Part shown: piece after piece, positions 56,806-64,000 of the stretch
Layout: every line of letters starts with the position of its first letter
Position numbering within the stretch: position 1 is the first letter of the stretch
Source of the DNA: Fredinandcohnia humi
Lineage (GTDB): Bacteria; Bacillota; Bacilli; Bacillales; Bacillaceae_L
DNA: 64,000 nt
Reading direction: 5' to 3'
NCBI RefSeq assembly: GCF_001439915.1
Contig: NZ_LMBW01000002.1
Span: 561,748 to 625,747, forward strand
Notes under the pieces: model-generated
Told to the model about the DNA's origin: nothing
The model's input: the letters and a program-made list of their open reading frames with translations, nothing else
Databases searched by the model: none
Made by a program: the position numbers and the translations under genes

Positions 56806-59800
56806 TTATAATCCACATTTGAGTTGTGCATTACAGTTAGTACATGTGTTACATCCACCAAGGTCTTCGACTGTACCTTGACGACATACTGGACATGTAT
56901 CGCCCACTTCCGAACCGATTGTAACGTCGGTTTGACGTAAATCCATGATTGTATCCATTAGGACTACACGATTCTGTGGTTTTTCTTCAACCACTGTATC
57001 TTCTGCGTCTTCAAACGTATTCTCTTCAGCTTTAAGTGTGAGAACTTGAGCATCACGGCTTCCATCAACGTAAACTGTACCACCTTTTGCTCCACCTTTG
57101 TAAAGGCGCTCATAGACAGCTTCTACTTGAGAAACCGTGTAGCCTCTTGGTGCGTTAACAGTTTTACTGATTGAGCTGTCAATCCAGCGCTGGATGACAC
57201 ATTGTACGTCCGCATGCGATTCTGCTGAAAGCTCCATTGCAGAAACGAACCAGCTAGGCAGGTTGTTTGGATCTGCTTCTGGGTGCTGATCTAAATATTC
57301 TTGAACGATATCCGCTTTAACCTCAATAAATTTACCTAAGCGTCCACTTCTGAAGTAAGAGAATGAGAAGTAAGGTTCTAAACCTGTAGAGACGCCAACC
57401 ATTGTTCCTGTGCTCACGTTTGTTACTCTCTATTCTCATAGAGGGTGGGACTATTAGTACCCACTCCATATGTCGCCATATGGGTCAGACTATACCACCA
57501 ACCAGTATAGTACTGGTTGCTCGGCGTTTAGTCGTTGAGGGGGCAGCCACGCCTTCCCTGCGGATTGTCCGCAACTTTTGATTTTTACCTTTTCGTGTTG
57601 GCACACAGGTACAAAAGTATACTCGGGGTTTCCCGCATACAGCCAAGTTTACGCTACATTCTTACGAATATAGGGGGCAATTTGTTTACCCGTAGGAGCA
57701 ACGGTTAGTAAGTGTGAGTTACGAATTCCGTGTTTTTTGATTCCTTCTTTGATATCTTCTGGCATTTTTTCCATGTATCCAGTTTTAACTAAAGCTTCTC
57801 TGATACGATTGCCATCCTCTTGAGAATTTCCTTCCAAGAATGGGAAACTTCCTTTTTCTTTGGCAAGTTCGATTGAAGCACGGTAAGCAGTAGTTGCGAT
57901 TGTTTCGAAAACATCGTCAACTAGCTTGTTTCCTTCTTCTGAACCATATTCTGTCTCACAATAGATAAGGAGATCGTGTAATCCCATAACACCAAGACCA
58001 ACACGGCGCTCACCTAGAGCTTGCTTTTTATTAGGTTCTAAGAAGTAAGGAGTTGCATCGATTACGTTATCCTGCATTCTTACTCCAACTTCAACTGTTT
58101 GCTTAAGTTTTTCAAAGTTAACCGTTTTTGTTTCTTTGTCTACCATTTCAGCTAGGTTAACAGCTGCAAGGTTACAAACACTGTATGGTGCGAGGGGTTG
58201 CTCACCACATGGGTTCGTAGCAACGACTTTTTGACCATAGCTTTGGGCGTTAGTCATGTCGTTTGCATTATCAATGAAGAAAATTCCTGGTTCTGCTGCA
58301 TAAGTTGCACATATGTTGATTAGGTTCCAAAGTTCTTTTGCTTTGATTTTACGATATACGCGAACTTTATGGCCAAGTTTCTCCCACTCACGTACGTCCC
58401 CAACCTTGTGCCATTCCTCGTTGTAGTGCTTCATTTCTTCTGTATTGTAGCTTTCTACATCTGGGAATTTAAGTTCATATAATTCGTCATTTTCAACAGC
58501 ATTCATAAAATCACTTGCGATACAAACCGAAATATTTGCACCGGTTAAAAACTCAGGATTATGAACACTATAAGTTCCGCCAGTTACTAATTTTTGTTCA
58601 GCATCCTTAATTATTTTCTCGCTAAATCCGCCGAAACCAGGGATATGTTGATAATTCACGATACCTTGGTACATTTGAACTTCCTGCGCAGTAAATGGAG
58701 TGAATTTTAGCTTTTCTTGAGCATATTTTTTAATGGTTTCATCTTCTGTATTTTCCATTAAAAAACGCAGAATTCTTGGATTTTGCATTTTTGAAATGAT
58801 GAATTCAATAATGTCAGGGTGATCCGATTGTAACATGATCATTTGTGCTCCCGATTTGTTACTCCTCTTTTGAGGGGGATGGTCATTTCTGCCATCCTCT
58901 CATGCTTTCACATGAGGTCAGACTATATCATCAAAGATTGGAATTTTTCATGCTTTCGAATTAATTTAATATCACCATGTCTATATAATCGTTGCCCAAT
59001 TTCACGCAACTCTTTTATGCTACTTAAATAAATATCGGAACAACCTTGTTTTTGTGTGATAGAGTTAACTTTCTTTGCAAACCCTTGCTCCTTAAGAAAA
59101 TTAAGAATTGATTTAAGCATAATAGGATTTCCGGTAAAACCCATTCGTGATTTTTGGTATCCATTTCTATGATAAACCCTAATATGTCCATCTGCATCAA
59201 AGAAACCTCTCAGATATGCCCATTGGAGTTCCTGGTTTCCAAAATCAATCCATGATTCATTTCCAGTTTTCCTTGGACCAATCCCTAATGCAATCAAATC
59301 ATCACACATTTTTGTGGAATTGATGGTTAATGAATATTTATTTTGTTCATTTTCAGCATTTTTCTTTCTGAATTTTACTGCTTCTCTCATATTCATTTCT
59401 TCACTAATATCAATAAGTAATTGTTTATCTGTTTCGGCAAGTGTTAAAACCAATCTTTTAGAACTATTACGATCAAAAACAGTTCCATCTCCCGTAATAT
59501 AACCTACAATATATGCCTGATTTGGGCTTTGGATTGTTGCAAAGTAGTTCTCGTCGTAATTATATTTTTTTGATTTTAGTTTTCCTGCTTCTCCAGGTAA
59601 TCGTGAATTGATAAAGTGAAGCCCATCATTCCATCTCTTTATCGTACCTCTATTTATACCTAGCATATTTGCTATATCCACTTGGCTATAGCCTTCGTCA
59701 TGGAGTTTTATAATTAATTCGATTAATTCTTCTTTGTCTCGTGCCCCATATTTACGTCGCCGTATGATATGGTTTACTCCTTCCATTGCTTCCAATTGTC

Positions 59801-60808
59801 ATCCCCCTAGCTTTAATTAGATAGTACAATGGAAACTTTAGGAAGTTTCAATAGTCGTTGAACGTTAACCTTCGTTTCCAAAGGCTCTTCGCTGCTGATT
59901 GCCCATTGATTCATCCTTATCATTTTCAAGCATTCACGCTCACTGTTACCAGTCACGTTGTAGCTGATAAGACTTTAGGGTGTTCCAGCAATTCACGAGA
60001 TTACGTCGCCGAGCTGTTAACGACGGGACCCACCCTGCTCAACAAGATGTGTTAATTTCGCAATGTCATCTAACCATGAAACAGAACCAGATGACTTTCC
60101 ATTTACACCGCGTGCAAGTGTATTACGAGGGCGTAATGTAGAACCGTTTGTTCCTACTCCGCCACCACGGCTCATGATTTCCATGACCTGTTTACGGTGC
60201 TCAGAGATACCTTCGCGTGAATCCTGAACATACGGCATTACGTAACAGTTAAAGTACGTAACGTCTGTATCCGCACCTGCTCCGTAAAGAACACGTCCAG
60301 CTGGAATGAAGTTTAGGCTTACTAGCTCTTGATAGAACTTTTCAAACCATTCCGTACGCTTTTCCTCAGTCTTCTCAACTGAAGCCAAACCAGTGGCATT
60401 TCTTTTGGCAATTTGCTCATAGAAGACTTCAAGCGGCTTCTCAATAACATCCAGTGAACGATTTACAATTCCTGTTTCCACTTCCTCTGGGTTGTCCAAC
60501 ACACTACGATACTCTTCATCTACTAGCACCTTTGCTGTCTTCTGTTCCCAATCGATGTCAACGATGAAACCTAAACCACGTGCAGGAAACTTTGGATCCT
60601 CTTTAATCGTTAGAACAACGAAGTCACCTTCAGCCAGAGTAAGCTTCTCAGTATCCTTAAACGTATACCGGTCAAGCATTACAAGCCTAGATACACCCTT
60701 ATGCGTAATCTTCATATCCTCCGCAATTGGATGGACCTGTGGAAAAAGGCGTATATCCTGGTTCAATCTTTCAACATTAATATTCAATTTTTCTAGCACA
60801 ACAGTCAT
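56806..60808 (-). CDS. nrdJ: B12-dependent (class II) ribonucleotide reductase, in three exons
   Basis: Exons on the minus strand are 60020-60808, 57688-58851 and 56806-57414; joined they give 853 residues in one frame. Exon 1 ends Gly-Gly-Ser-Arg-Arg and exon 2 opens Gly-Ala-Gln-Met-Ile-Met. Exon 2 ends Ala-Pro-Thr-Gly and exon 3 opens Ser-Thr-Gly-Thr-Met. Both junctions restore conserved RNR motifs. Asn-Pro-Cys-Gly-Glu in exon 2 carries the radical Cys. A Cys-rich tail (Cys-Pro-Val-Cys, Cys-Asn-Thr-Cys-Thr-Asn-Cys) ends the protein. The start at 60808 has AAAGGGAG at 8 bp. It reduces NTP or NDP to deoxy forms with adenosylcobalamin. Confidence 0.9.
57415..57687 (-). other. Group I intron 2 of nrdJ (273 nt, no ORF)
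   Basis: The 5' exon ends in T (ACGGGT) and the intron ends in G (at 57415), as group I splicing needs. A P/Q/R/S-type core is visible on the minus strand: TGCGGGAAACCC, AATCCGCAGG, CAACGACTAAA and TATAGTCTGA. The GACTA / TAGTC pair forms P7, and ACCAGTA...TACTGGT is a P8-like hairpin. Splicing restores Pro-Thr-Gly-Ser-Thr. Confidence 0.85.
58852..60019 (-). mobile_element. Group I intron 1 of nrdJ (1168 nt) with homing endonuclease gene
   Basis: The 5' exon end CGTCGT pairs with intron GCGACG to give P1 with the required terminal U-G, and exon 2 GAGC pairs with intron GCTC (P10). Core elements on the minus strand: AATTGCTGGAACACCC, AATGGGCAATCAGCAGC, TTCAACGACTATTG and GATATAGTCTGA; GACTAT/ATAGTC is P7. 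The intron ends in G at 58852. The endonuclease gene lies between R and S, in the P8 region. Confidence 0.9.
58923..59795 (-). CDS. LAGLIDADG homing endonuclease in intron 1
   Basis: 290 residues from a TTG at 59795 with GGGGG 8 bp upstream. Two LAGLIDADG helices are visible: Tyr-Ile-Val-Gly-Tyr-Ile-Thr-Gly-Asp-Gly near residue 95 and Tyr-Leu-Arg-Gly-Phe-Phe-Asp-Ala-Asp-Gly near 195, so a single-chain enzyme. An N-terminal helix-turn-helix (about 20-55) may add DNA contacts. It should cut intron-less nrdJ alleles and spread the intron. No disruption is seen. Confidence 0.92.
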   Translation of the reverse strand: MEAMEGVNHIIRRRKYGARDKEELIELIIKLHDEGYSQVDIANMLGINRGTIKRWNDGLHFINSRLPGEAGKLKSKKYNYDENYFATIQSPNQAYIVGYITGDGTVFDRNSSKRLVLTLAETDKQLLIDISEEMNMREAVKFRKKNAENEQNKYSLTINSTKMCDDLIALGIGPRKTGNESWIDFGNQELQWAYLRGFFDADGHIRVYHRNGYQKSRMGFTGNPIMLKSILNFLKEQGFAKKVNSITQKQGCSDIYLSSIKELREIGQRLYRHGDIKLIRKHEKFQSLMI

Positions 60809-60904
60809 TCTCACATCTCCCTTTGAATCTATTAAAAATACTTATGCTTATGATTTAAGTTATAAAATTAAAGTATCATATATCCATATGAATGACAACA
60901 GAAA

Positions 60905-60980
60905 AATCAATATATAGTGTTAAAATAATTTTTAACACCACTACATATTGATTTACAGATAAAAAAATCTTTTTTGTCAA
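60905..60980 (-). promoter_or_regulatory. nrdJ promoter with two NrdR-like boxes
   Basis: Minus-strand TTGACA (60975-60980) and TGTAAA are 17 bp apart. Downstream lie two NrdR-type boxes: 60905-60920 (AATCAATATATAGTGT, 14 of 16 to the remembered consensus) and 60938-60953 (weaker, 11 of 16), 33 bp apart. Together they also form a long palindrome. No other gene is visible in the 60809-61148 gap, and I saw no cobalamin riboswitch. Confidence 0.55.
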
Positions 60981-61148
60981 ACCAAAAATAGTATAATATA
61001 TAAAGAAAAACAGAGGAAAAACTAGGTAAACTAAATTTTTTCGTCTTTTTTGAAGAATTTTGTCGGTTGCTTTTTACCTATAATAGAACAAACCCAGATA
61101 TACCAAAGATTTCCGGTTTATTCCGGTAAAAAACGATTAAAAAATCAT

Positions 61149-61985
61149 TTATCTTTTAAAATTCCATTCATCTGTTTTGTATCGTCTCTCTTCAATTTCA
61201 TGTACATAGTTCAATTCATCATCTGTCAATTGATAAGGTTCAAGTACAATATTTAGTCCTTCCTCAAAACCTTCTTTAAAAGCTTGCTTCGCTTCTTCAA
61301 GCGTAACCGGAGTCTCCCTTAATGTATTAATAGCAACTGCTTTATTTTTAAAATTACGCTGCATTCTTTCTCTGAGACGATCACTTGAATATTTAAATAG
61401 ATCAAATAATTTATCTTCATCTATATCTAGCAGGATCGAACCATGTTGAAGAATGACACCCTTCTGTCTCGTTTGTGCGCTCCCAGCTACTTTCCTTCCT
61501 TCAACAACAAGCTCGTACCAAGAAGGTGCATCAAAGCAAACGGCAGACCGTGGATTTTTTAATCCTTCACGCTCTTCATCCGTCTTAGGAACAGCAAAAT
61601 ATGCATCAAGACCAAGTTTGCGAAAGCCCTGCAAAACTCCTTCGGAAATAACACGGTATGCCTCTGTTACCGTTTTGGGCATATCAGGATGCTCTTCCGA
61701 AACAATCACACTATAGGTGAGCTCCTGATCGTGTAACACCCCTCTTCCGCCTGTTGGACGACGAACAAAACCAAGACCATATTTTTTCACAGCATCAAGA
61801 TCAATTTCCCTTTCTACCTTTTGAAAATACCCAATTGAAAGAGTCGCTGGATTCCAACCATAAAAACGAATCGTCGGTGGAATTTTCCCCTCGCTATTCC
61901 AATCAAGTAACGCTTCGTCTAAAGCCATATTAAATGCTGGCGAACAATTGCCAGAATCAATAAATCTCCATACCTCTTTTTCCAT
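61149..61985 (-). CDS. lipM: Octanoyltransferase LipM
   Basis: 278 residues from the ATG at 61985, the length of B. subtilis LipM (yqhM). BPL/LPL fold with [11 protein letters not shown] near residue 75, a Cys in Ser-Ala-Val-Cys-Phe near 150 and Gly-Ser-Ala-Gln-Thr-Arg near 170. It moves octanoyl groups from acyl carrier protein to GcvH for lipoate synthesis, which the bkdB E2 needs. Confidence 0.9.
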   Translation of the reverse strand: MEKEVWRFIDSGNCSPAFNMALDEALLDWNSEGKIPPTIRFYGWNPATLSIGYFQKVEREIDLDAVKKYGLGFVRRPTGGRGVLHDQELTYSVIVSEEHPDMPKTVTEAYRVISEGVLQGFRKLGLDAYFAVPKTDEEREGLKNPRSAVCFDAPSWYELVVEGRKVAGSAQTRQKGVILQHGSILLDIDEDKLFDLFKYSSDRLRERMQRNFKNKAVAINTLRETPVTLEEAKQAFKEGFEEGLNIVLEPYQLTDDELNYVHEIEERRYKTDEWNFKR

Positions 61986-62076
61986 ACGAAACCCTCTTTG
62001 TTCAAAATTATTTGCCATTCCTTAGTCTATCAGAACAAAAATTGTTTTTCAAAATCAAAACCTCCAGAGAATTCCT

Positions 62077-62105
62077 TTGATTCTTTTTAACCACACGAAT
62101 ATAAT
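62077..62105 (+). promoter_or_regulatory. Sigma-A promoter of the rhodanese gene
   Basis: TTGATT and TATAAT are 17 bp apart. The predicted transcript starts near 62112, which rules out an ATG at 62111 as the start codon of the next gene. Confidence 0.7.
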
Positions 62106-62140
62106 AGAAAATGAGAGATAGAAAAAGGAGTAGATTGATT

Positions 62141-62512
62141 TTGGAATTTATTTTTATTGTTTTAGGTGGAATCATTGCATACGGAATTGTCACATTCTTC
62201 TACCAAAGAAAAATAGTAACTGTTTTAAGTGAAGAACAGTTTCGTGAAGGTTATCGCAAAGCTCAGCTGATCGATGTCCGTGAACCAAACGAATTTGACG
62301 GGGGTCATATTCTAGGTGCACGTAATATACCTTTATCCCAGATGAAACAACGATTAACAGAAATCAGACCTGATAAACCAGTCTACTTATACTGCCAAAA
62401 CACTGTTCGTAGCGGCCGTGCAGCACAATTACTACGTAGAAAAGGCTATAAAGACCTTTACCAGCTACAAGGCGGCTTTAAAAAGTGGTCAGGTAAAATA
62501 AAGAAAAAATAA
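62141..62512 (+). CDS. yqhL: Rhodanese-like membrane-anchored protein (YqhL)
   Basis: 123 residues from a TTG at 62141 with AAAGGAG 10 bp upstream; the ATG at 62111 lies at the transcript start. One N-terminal membrane segment, then a rhodanese domain with Ile-Asp-Val-Arg-Glu-Pro near residue 45 and the active Cys in Tyr-Cys-Gln-Asn-Thr-Val-Arg-Ser-Gly (about 87). Sulfur transferase role is likely; partner unknown. Confidence 0.88.
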   Translation: MEFIFIVLGGIIAYGIVTFFYQRKIVTVLSEEQFREGYRKAQLIDVREPNEFDGGHILGARNIPLSQMKQRLTEIRPDKPVYLYCQNTVRSGRAAQLLRRKGYKDLYQLQGGFKKWSGKIKKK

Positions 62513-62540
62513 CCTATTCCTTCATTGGAATAGGTTTTTT
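62513..62540 (+). terminator. Terminator of yqhL
   Basis: Stem CCTATTCC / GGAATAGG with a 6-base loop followed by TTTTTT. Confidence 0.92.
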
Positions 62541-62578
62541 CATGATAAAATATGGAAAGAATAACCTGAGGTGATACT

Positions 62579-63403
62579 TTGAACATTTTGAAAGGTCTTT
62601 ACCATACCATCTACCACCCAAGACTAATCATCATTCCGCTTCTCGTAAACGTCATTCTAACATTCATTGGAATAGTAGGCTTTTATATGGGATTTACCAC
62701 ATTCAAGTTCTACAACTTCGACATCTACTTACCCCATGGGAGCTCACTTATAGATCCTTTCCAGAAATCATTAACTAATAATATGCTACTTTCTAGTATA
62801 GCCACCATAGTAATTCAATTAATAAAAAGCTACGCACTTAGCATGTACTTCGGCTCCATGAAATGCTTTTTAGAAGGACCTGATAATACATATTCCATCT
62901 TAAAAATAGCACCCTATTACTTTGATAGGATGTTGAGGTTCTCGATAATCGAATTCTTCATCAGTGGAGTACTCTTCATTTTTTCAAATATTTTTTGGCC
63001 ATTAGCCTTATTGGGAATTTTAATTGTAGTTTTTTACACCCTAACCCCATACATTATTGTTTTAGAAGACACCACGGTTAGGGACGCAATTGCAAAGTCA
63101 CCAAAACTATTTATTAAAAACTTAGGAACAATATTTTTTATTGGACTGTTAACCCTGATTTTGACATATTTAATTACCAAGCTTCCGTTTACTGATAAAA
63201 AATTAGCGTATTATATAGGAACACTATTTTATAGTTTTATTGGGACCACCATGATATTTGCGGTGATGAATTGTTTACATAAAAGCATATATACATTCAG
63301 TCTTCCATCTAAAAAAGTAAAAAAGTCAAGAAAACTGTTCCCGCCACTCTGGATTGCTGCACTTTTATTACCATTATTAGGGGCTTGGATGATTATTAAT
63401 TAA
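62579..63403 (+). CDS. Integral membrane protein of unknown function
   Basis: 274 residues from a TTG with GAGGTGAT 3-5 bp upstream. About six hydrophobic segments: 14-40, 72-90, 118-150, 180-202, 212-232 and 255-272. The tail before the last segment is Lys/Arg-rich. I do not recognise the family with confidence; the layout recalls generic DUF membrane proteins of Bacillaceae. The gene is alone between a terminator and the repeat arrays next to the rRNA operon. Confidence 0.75.
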   Translation: MNILKGLYHTIYHPRLIIIPLLVNVILTFIGIVGFYMGFTTFKFYNFDIYLPHGSSLIDPFQKSLTNNMLLSSIATIVIQLIKSYALSMYFGSMKCFLEGPDNTYSILKIAPYYFDRMLRFSIIEFFISGVLFIFSNIFWPLALLGILIVVFYTLTPYIIVLEDTTVRDAIAKSPKLFIKNLGTIFFIGLLTLILTYLITKLPFTDKKLAYYIGTLFYSFIGTTMIFAVMNCLHKSIYTFSLPSKKVKKSRKLFPPLWIAALLLPLLGAWMIIN

Positions 63404-63500
63404 TGAGAGAAGTTTTAAATGAATGATTTAGAAGAAATTTAAATGATGTAATCTAACAAACAAAAAGGTTGTTGTATATCAATTAAGTTTCTATACAAAA

Positions 63501-63731
63501 CGGTATACTAAAAAGTTGTTTTCGGTATAGCATTTATCGTTTTGCGGGTGGGTGATATACCGTTTAGGGCGTTTGCGGTATACCATTTATCGTTTTACGG
63601 GTGGGTGATATACCGTTTAGGGTGTTTGCGGTATACCATTTATCGTTTTACAGTTGGGTGATATACCGTTTAGGATGTTTGCGGTATATTATTTATCGTT
63701 TCGCGACATAGTGATATTCCGATTATGGTAC
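63501..63731. repeat. Tandem array B, four 53-bp palindromic units
   Basis: CGGTATA recurs at 63523, 63576, 63629 and 63682, exactly 53 bp apart; a partial copy starts at 63501. Each unit has inverted half-sites CGGTATA...TATACCG. The third and fourth units decay. The period equals array A although the sequence is different. No ORF. Confidence 0.88.
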
Positions 63732-63733
63732 TT

Positions 63734-63889
63734 ACGTTACCCTTTTTTAAAAATCAGCCGTCAATAAGGAATGATTGAGCACTTTGCGTTACTCTTTTCT
63801 TCATCTCAATCAAAAAACGGGTACGATTCCAAAGCTTGCGTTACTCTTTTATTAACTTCAATCGCAAATTGGTCACGAATCCTAAATTA
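63734..63889. repeat. Tandem array C, three degenerate 52-bp units
   Basis: (A/G)CGTTAC(C/T)CTTTT recurs at 63734, 63786 and 63838, spaced 52 bp. The rest of the units is only weakly alike. The core TTGCGTTAC resembles the TTGCGGTAC of array A. It directly follows array B. Confidence 0.7.
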
Positions 63890-63902
63890 ATCTTTTATGC
63901 AC

Positions 63903-63935
63903 AAAAAAAAAGACCAACCATATTGGCTGATCTTT
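63903..63935 (-). terminator. Terminator of the rRNA operon
   Basis: About 11-base stem AAGATCAGCCA / TGGTTGGTCTT with two wobbles and a TTTTTTT tract on the minus strand, directly after the 5S gene. Confidence 0.85.
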
Positions 63936-63940
63936 CAGGT

Positions 63941-64000
63941 GCCTAGCGACGTCCTACTCTCACAGGGACAAGGTCCCAACTACCATCGGCGCTGAAGAGC
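63941..64000 (-). rRNA. rrf: 5S ribosomal RNA, 3' part
   Basis: On the minus strand the sequence reads GCGCCGATGGTAGT, then CCCTGTGAGAGTAGGACG and ends near GCTAGGC, the conserved 3' half of bacterial 5S rRNA. About 60 nt are visible; the 5' part, and presumably 23S and 16S, lie beyond the right edge. Confidence 0.95.

Noticed and set aside
58852-60019. Intein instead of intron in nrdJ
   Set aside because: A stop codon follows exon 1 at once, the endonuclease has its own ribosome binding site and start, and no intein splicing blocks are seen; the RNA core elements are.
56806-60808. nrdJ as a pseudogene broken into fragments
   Set aside because: The breaks coincide with group I intron cores and the joined exons give one intact frame with conserved motifs at the junctions.
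60809-61148. Cobalamin riboswitch in front of nrdJ
   Set aside because: I looked for a B12-box-like sequence and a long structured leader; only the promoter and NrdR-like boxes are visible.

Overview
The window is a low-GC chromosomal segment from a spore-forming member of the Bacillaceae. The evidence is direct: spo0A, spoIVB and a complete spoIIIAA-AH operon, sigma-A, sigma-B, sigma-E, sigma-H and sigma-54 type promoters, and a gene order that largely follows the yqj-yqi-yqh region of Bacillus subtilis as I remember it. The genus cannot be fixed from the sequence. A B12-dependent metabolism (methylmalonyl-CoA mutase and a B12-dependent ribonucleotide reductase) separates it from B. subtilis itself; relatives of Neobacillus, Cytobacillus or Mesobacillus are guesses.

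Layout. 1-7.9 kb: end of an SNF2-associated helicase-like gene, nitroreductase nfrA, rnz, zwf, dinB, an orphan CheW-like gene and an M20 peptidase. 8.2-10.1 kb: mmdA and mce (propionyl/methylmalonyl-CoA), then the 30-residue prli42. 10.5-14.5 kb: a DUF939 membrane protein, an arginine-type ABC transporter (artPQM) and bacilliredoxin brxB. 14.6-19.9 kb: a candidate sigma-B small RNA, then mutA-mutB-meaB. 20.5-30.8 kb: the branched-chain keto acid operon ptb-bcd-buk-lpdV-bkdAA-bkdAB-bkdB, read from a sigma-54 promoter and controlled by bkdR. 31-43.6 kb: a DUF2627 gene, a glycerophosphodiesterase, spo0A, spoIVB, recN, ahrC, tlyA, dxs, ispA, xseB, xseA, folD and nusB. 43.8-46.5 kb: yqhY and accBC. 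46.7-52.5 kb: the spoIIIA operon and yqhV. 52.6-56.7 kb: efp, papA, yqhR, yqhP and a patatin. 56.8-60.8 kb: nrdJ. 61.1-63.4 kb: lipM, a rhodanese and a membrane protein. The right edge is the 3' end of a 5S rRNA gene on the minus strand, the tail of an rRNA operon.

How the genes work together. bkd degrades Leu, Ile and Val to acyl-CoA. Propionyl-CoA from Ile and Val can pass through mmdA, mce and mutAB to succinyl-CoA, with meaB guarding the mutase. lipM supplies lipoyl precursors to the E2 subunit. accBC starts fatty acid synthesis and has a FapR-like site upstream.

Most unusual content. (1) nrdJ is not broken. It is interrupted by two group I introns, one carrying a LAGLIDADG homing endonuclease gene. 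(2) There are two perfect 53-bp-period tandem arrays and one 52-bp array, 43 kb apart, all with related TTGCG(G/T)TA cores. (3) At least three families of dispersed structured repeats sit mostly between co-transcribed genes, with covarying stems. (4) A 14-nt-spaced sigma-B promoter drives a short two-hairpin RNA. (5) spoIIIAD lacks a normal start codon in its frame.
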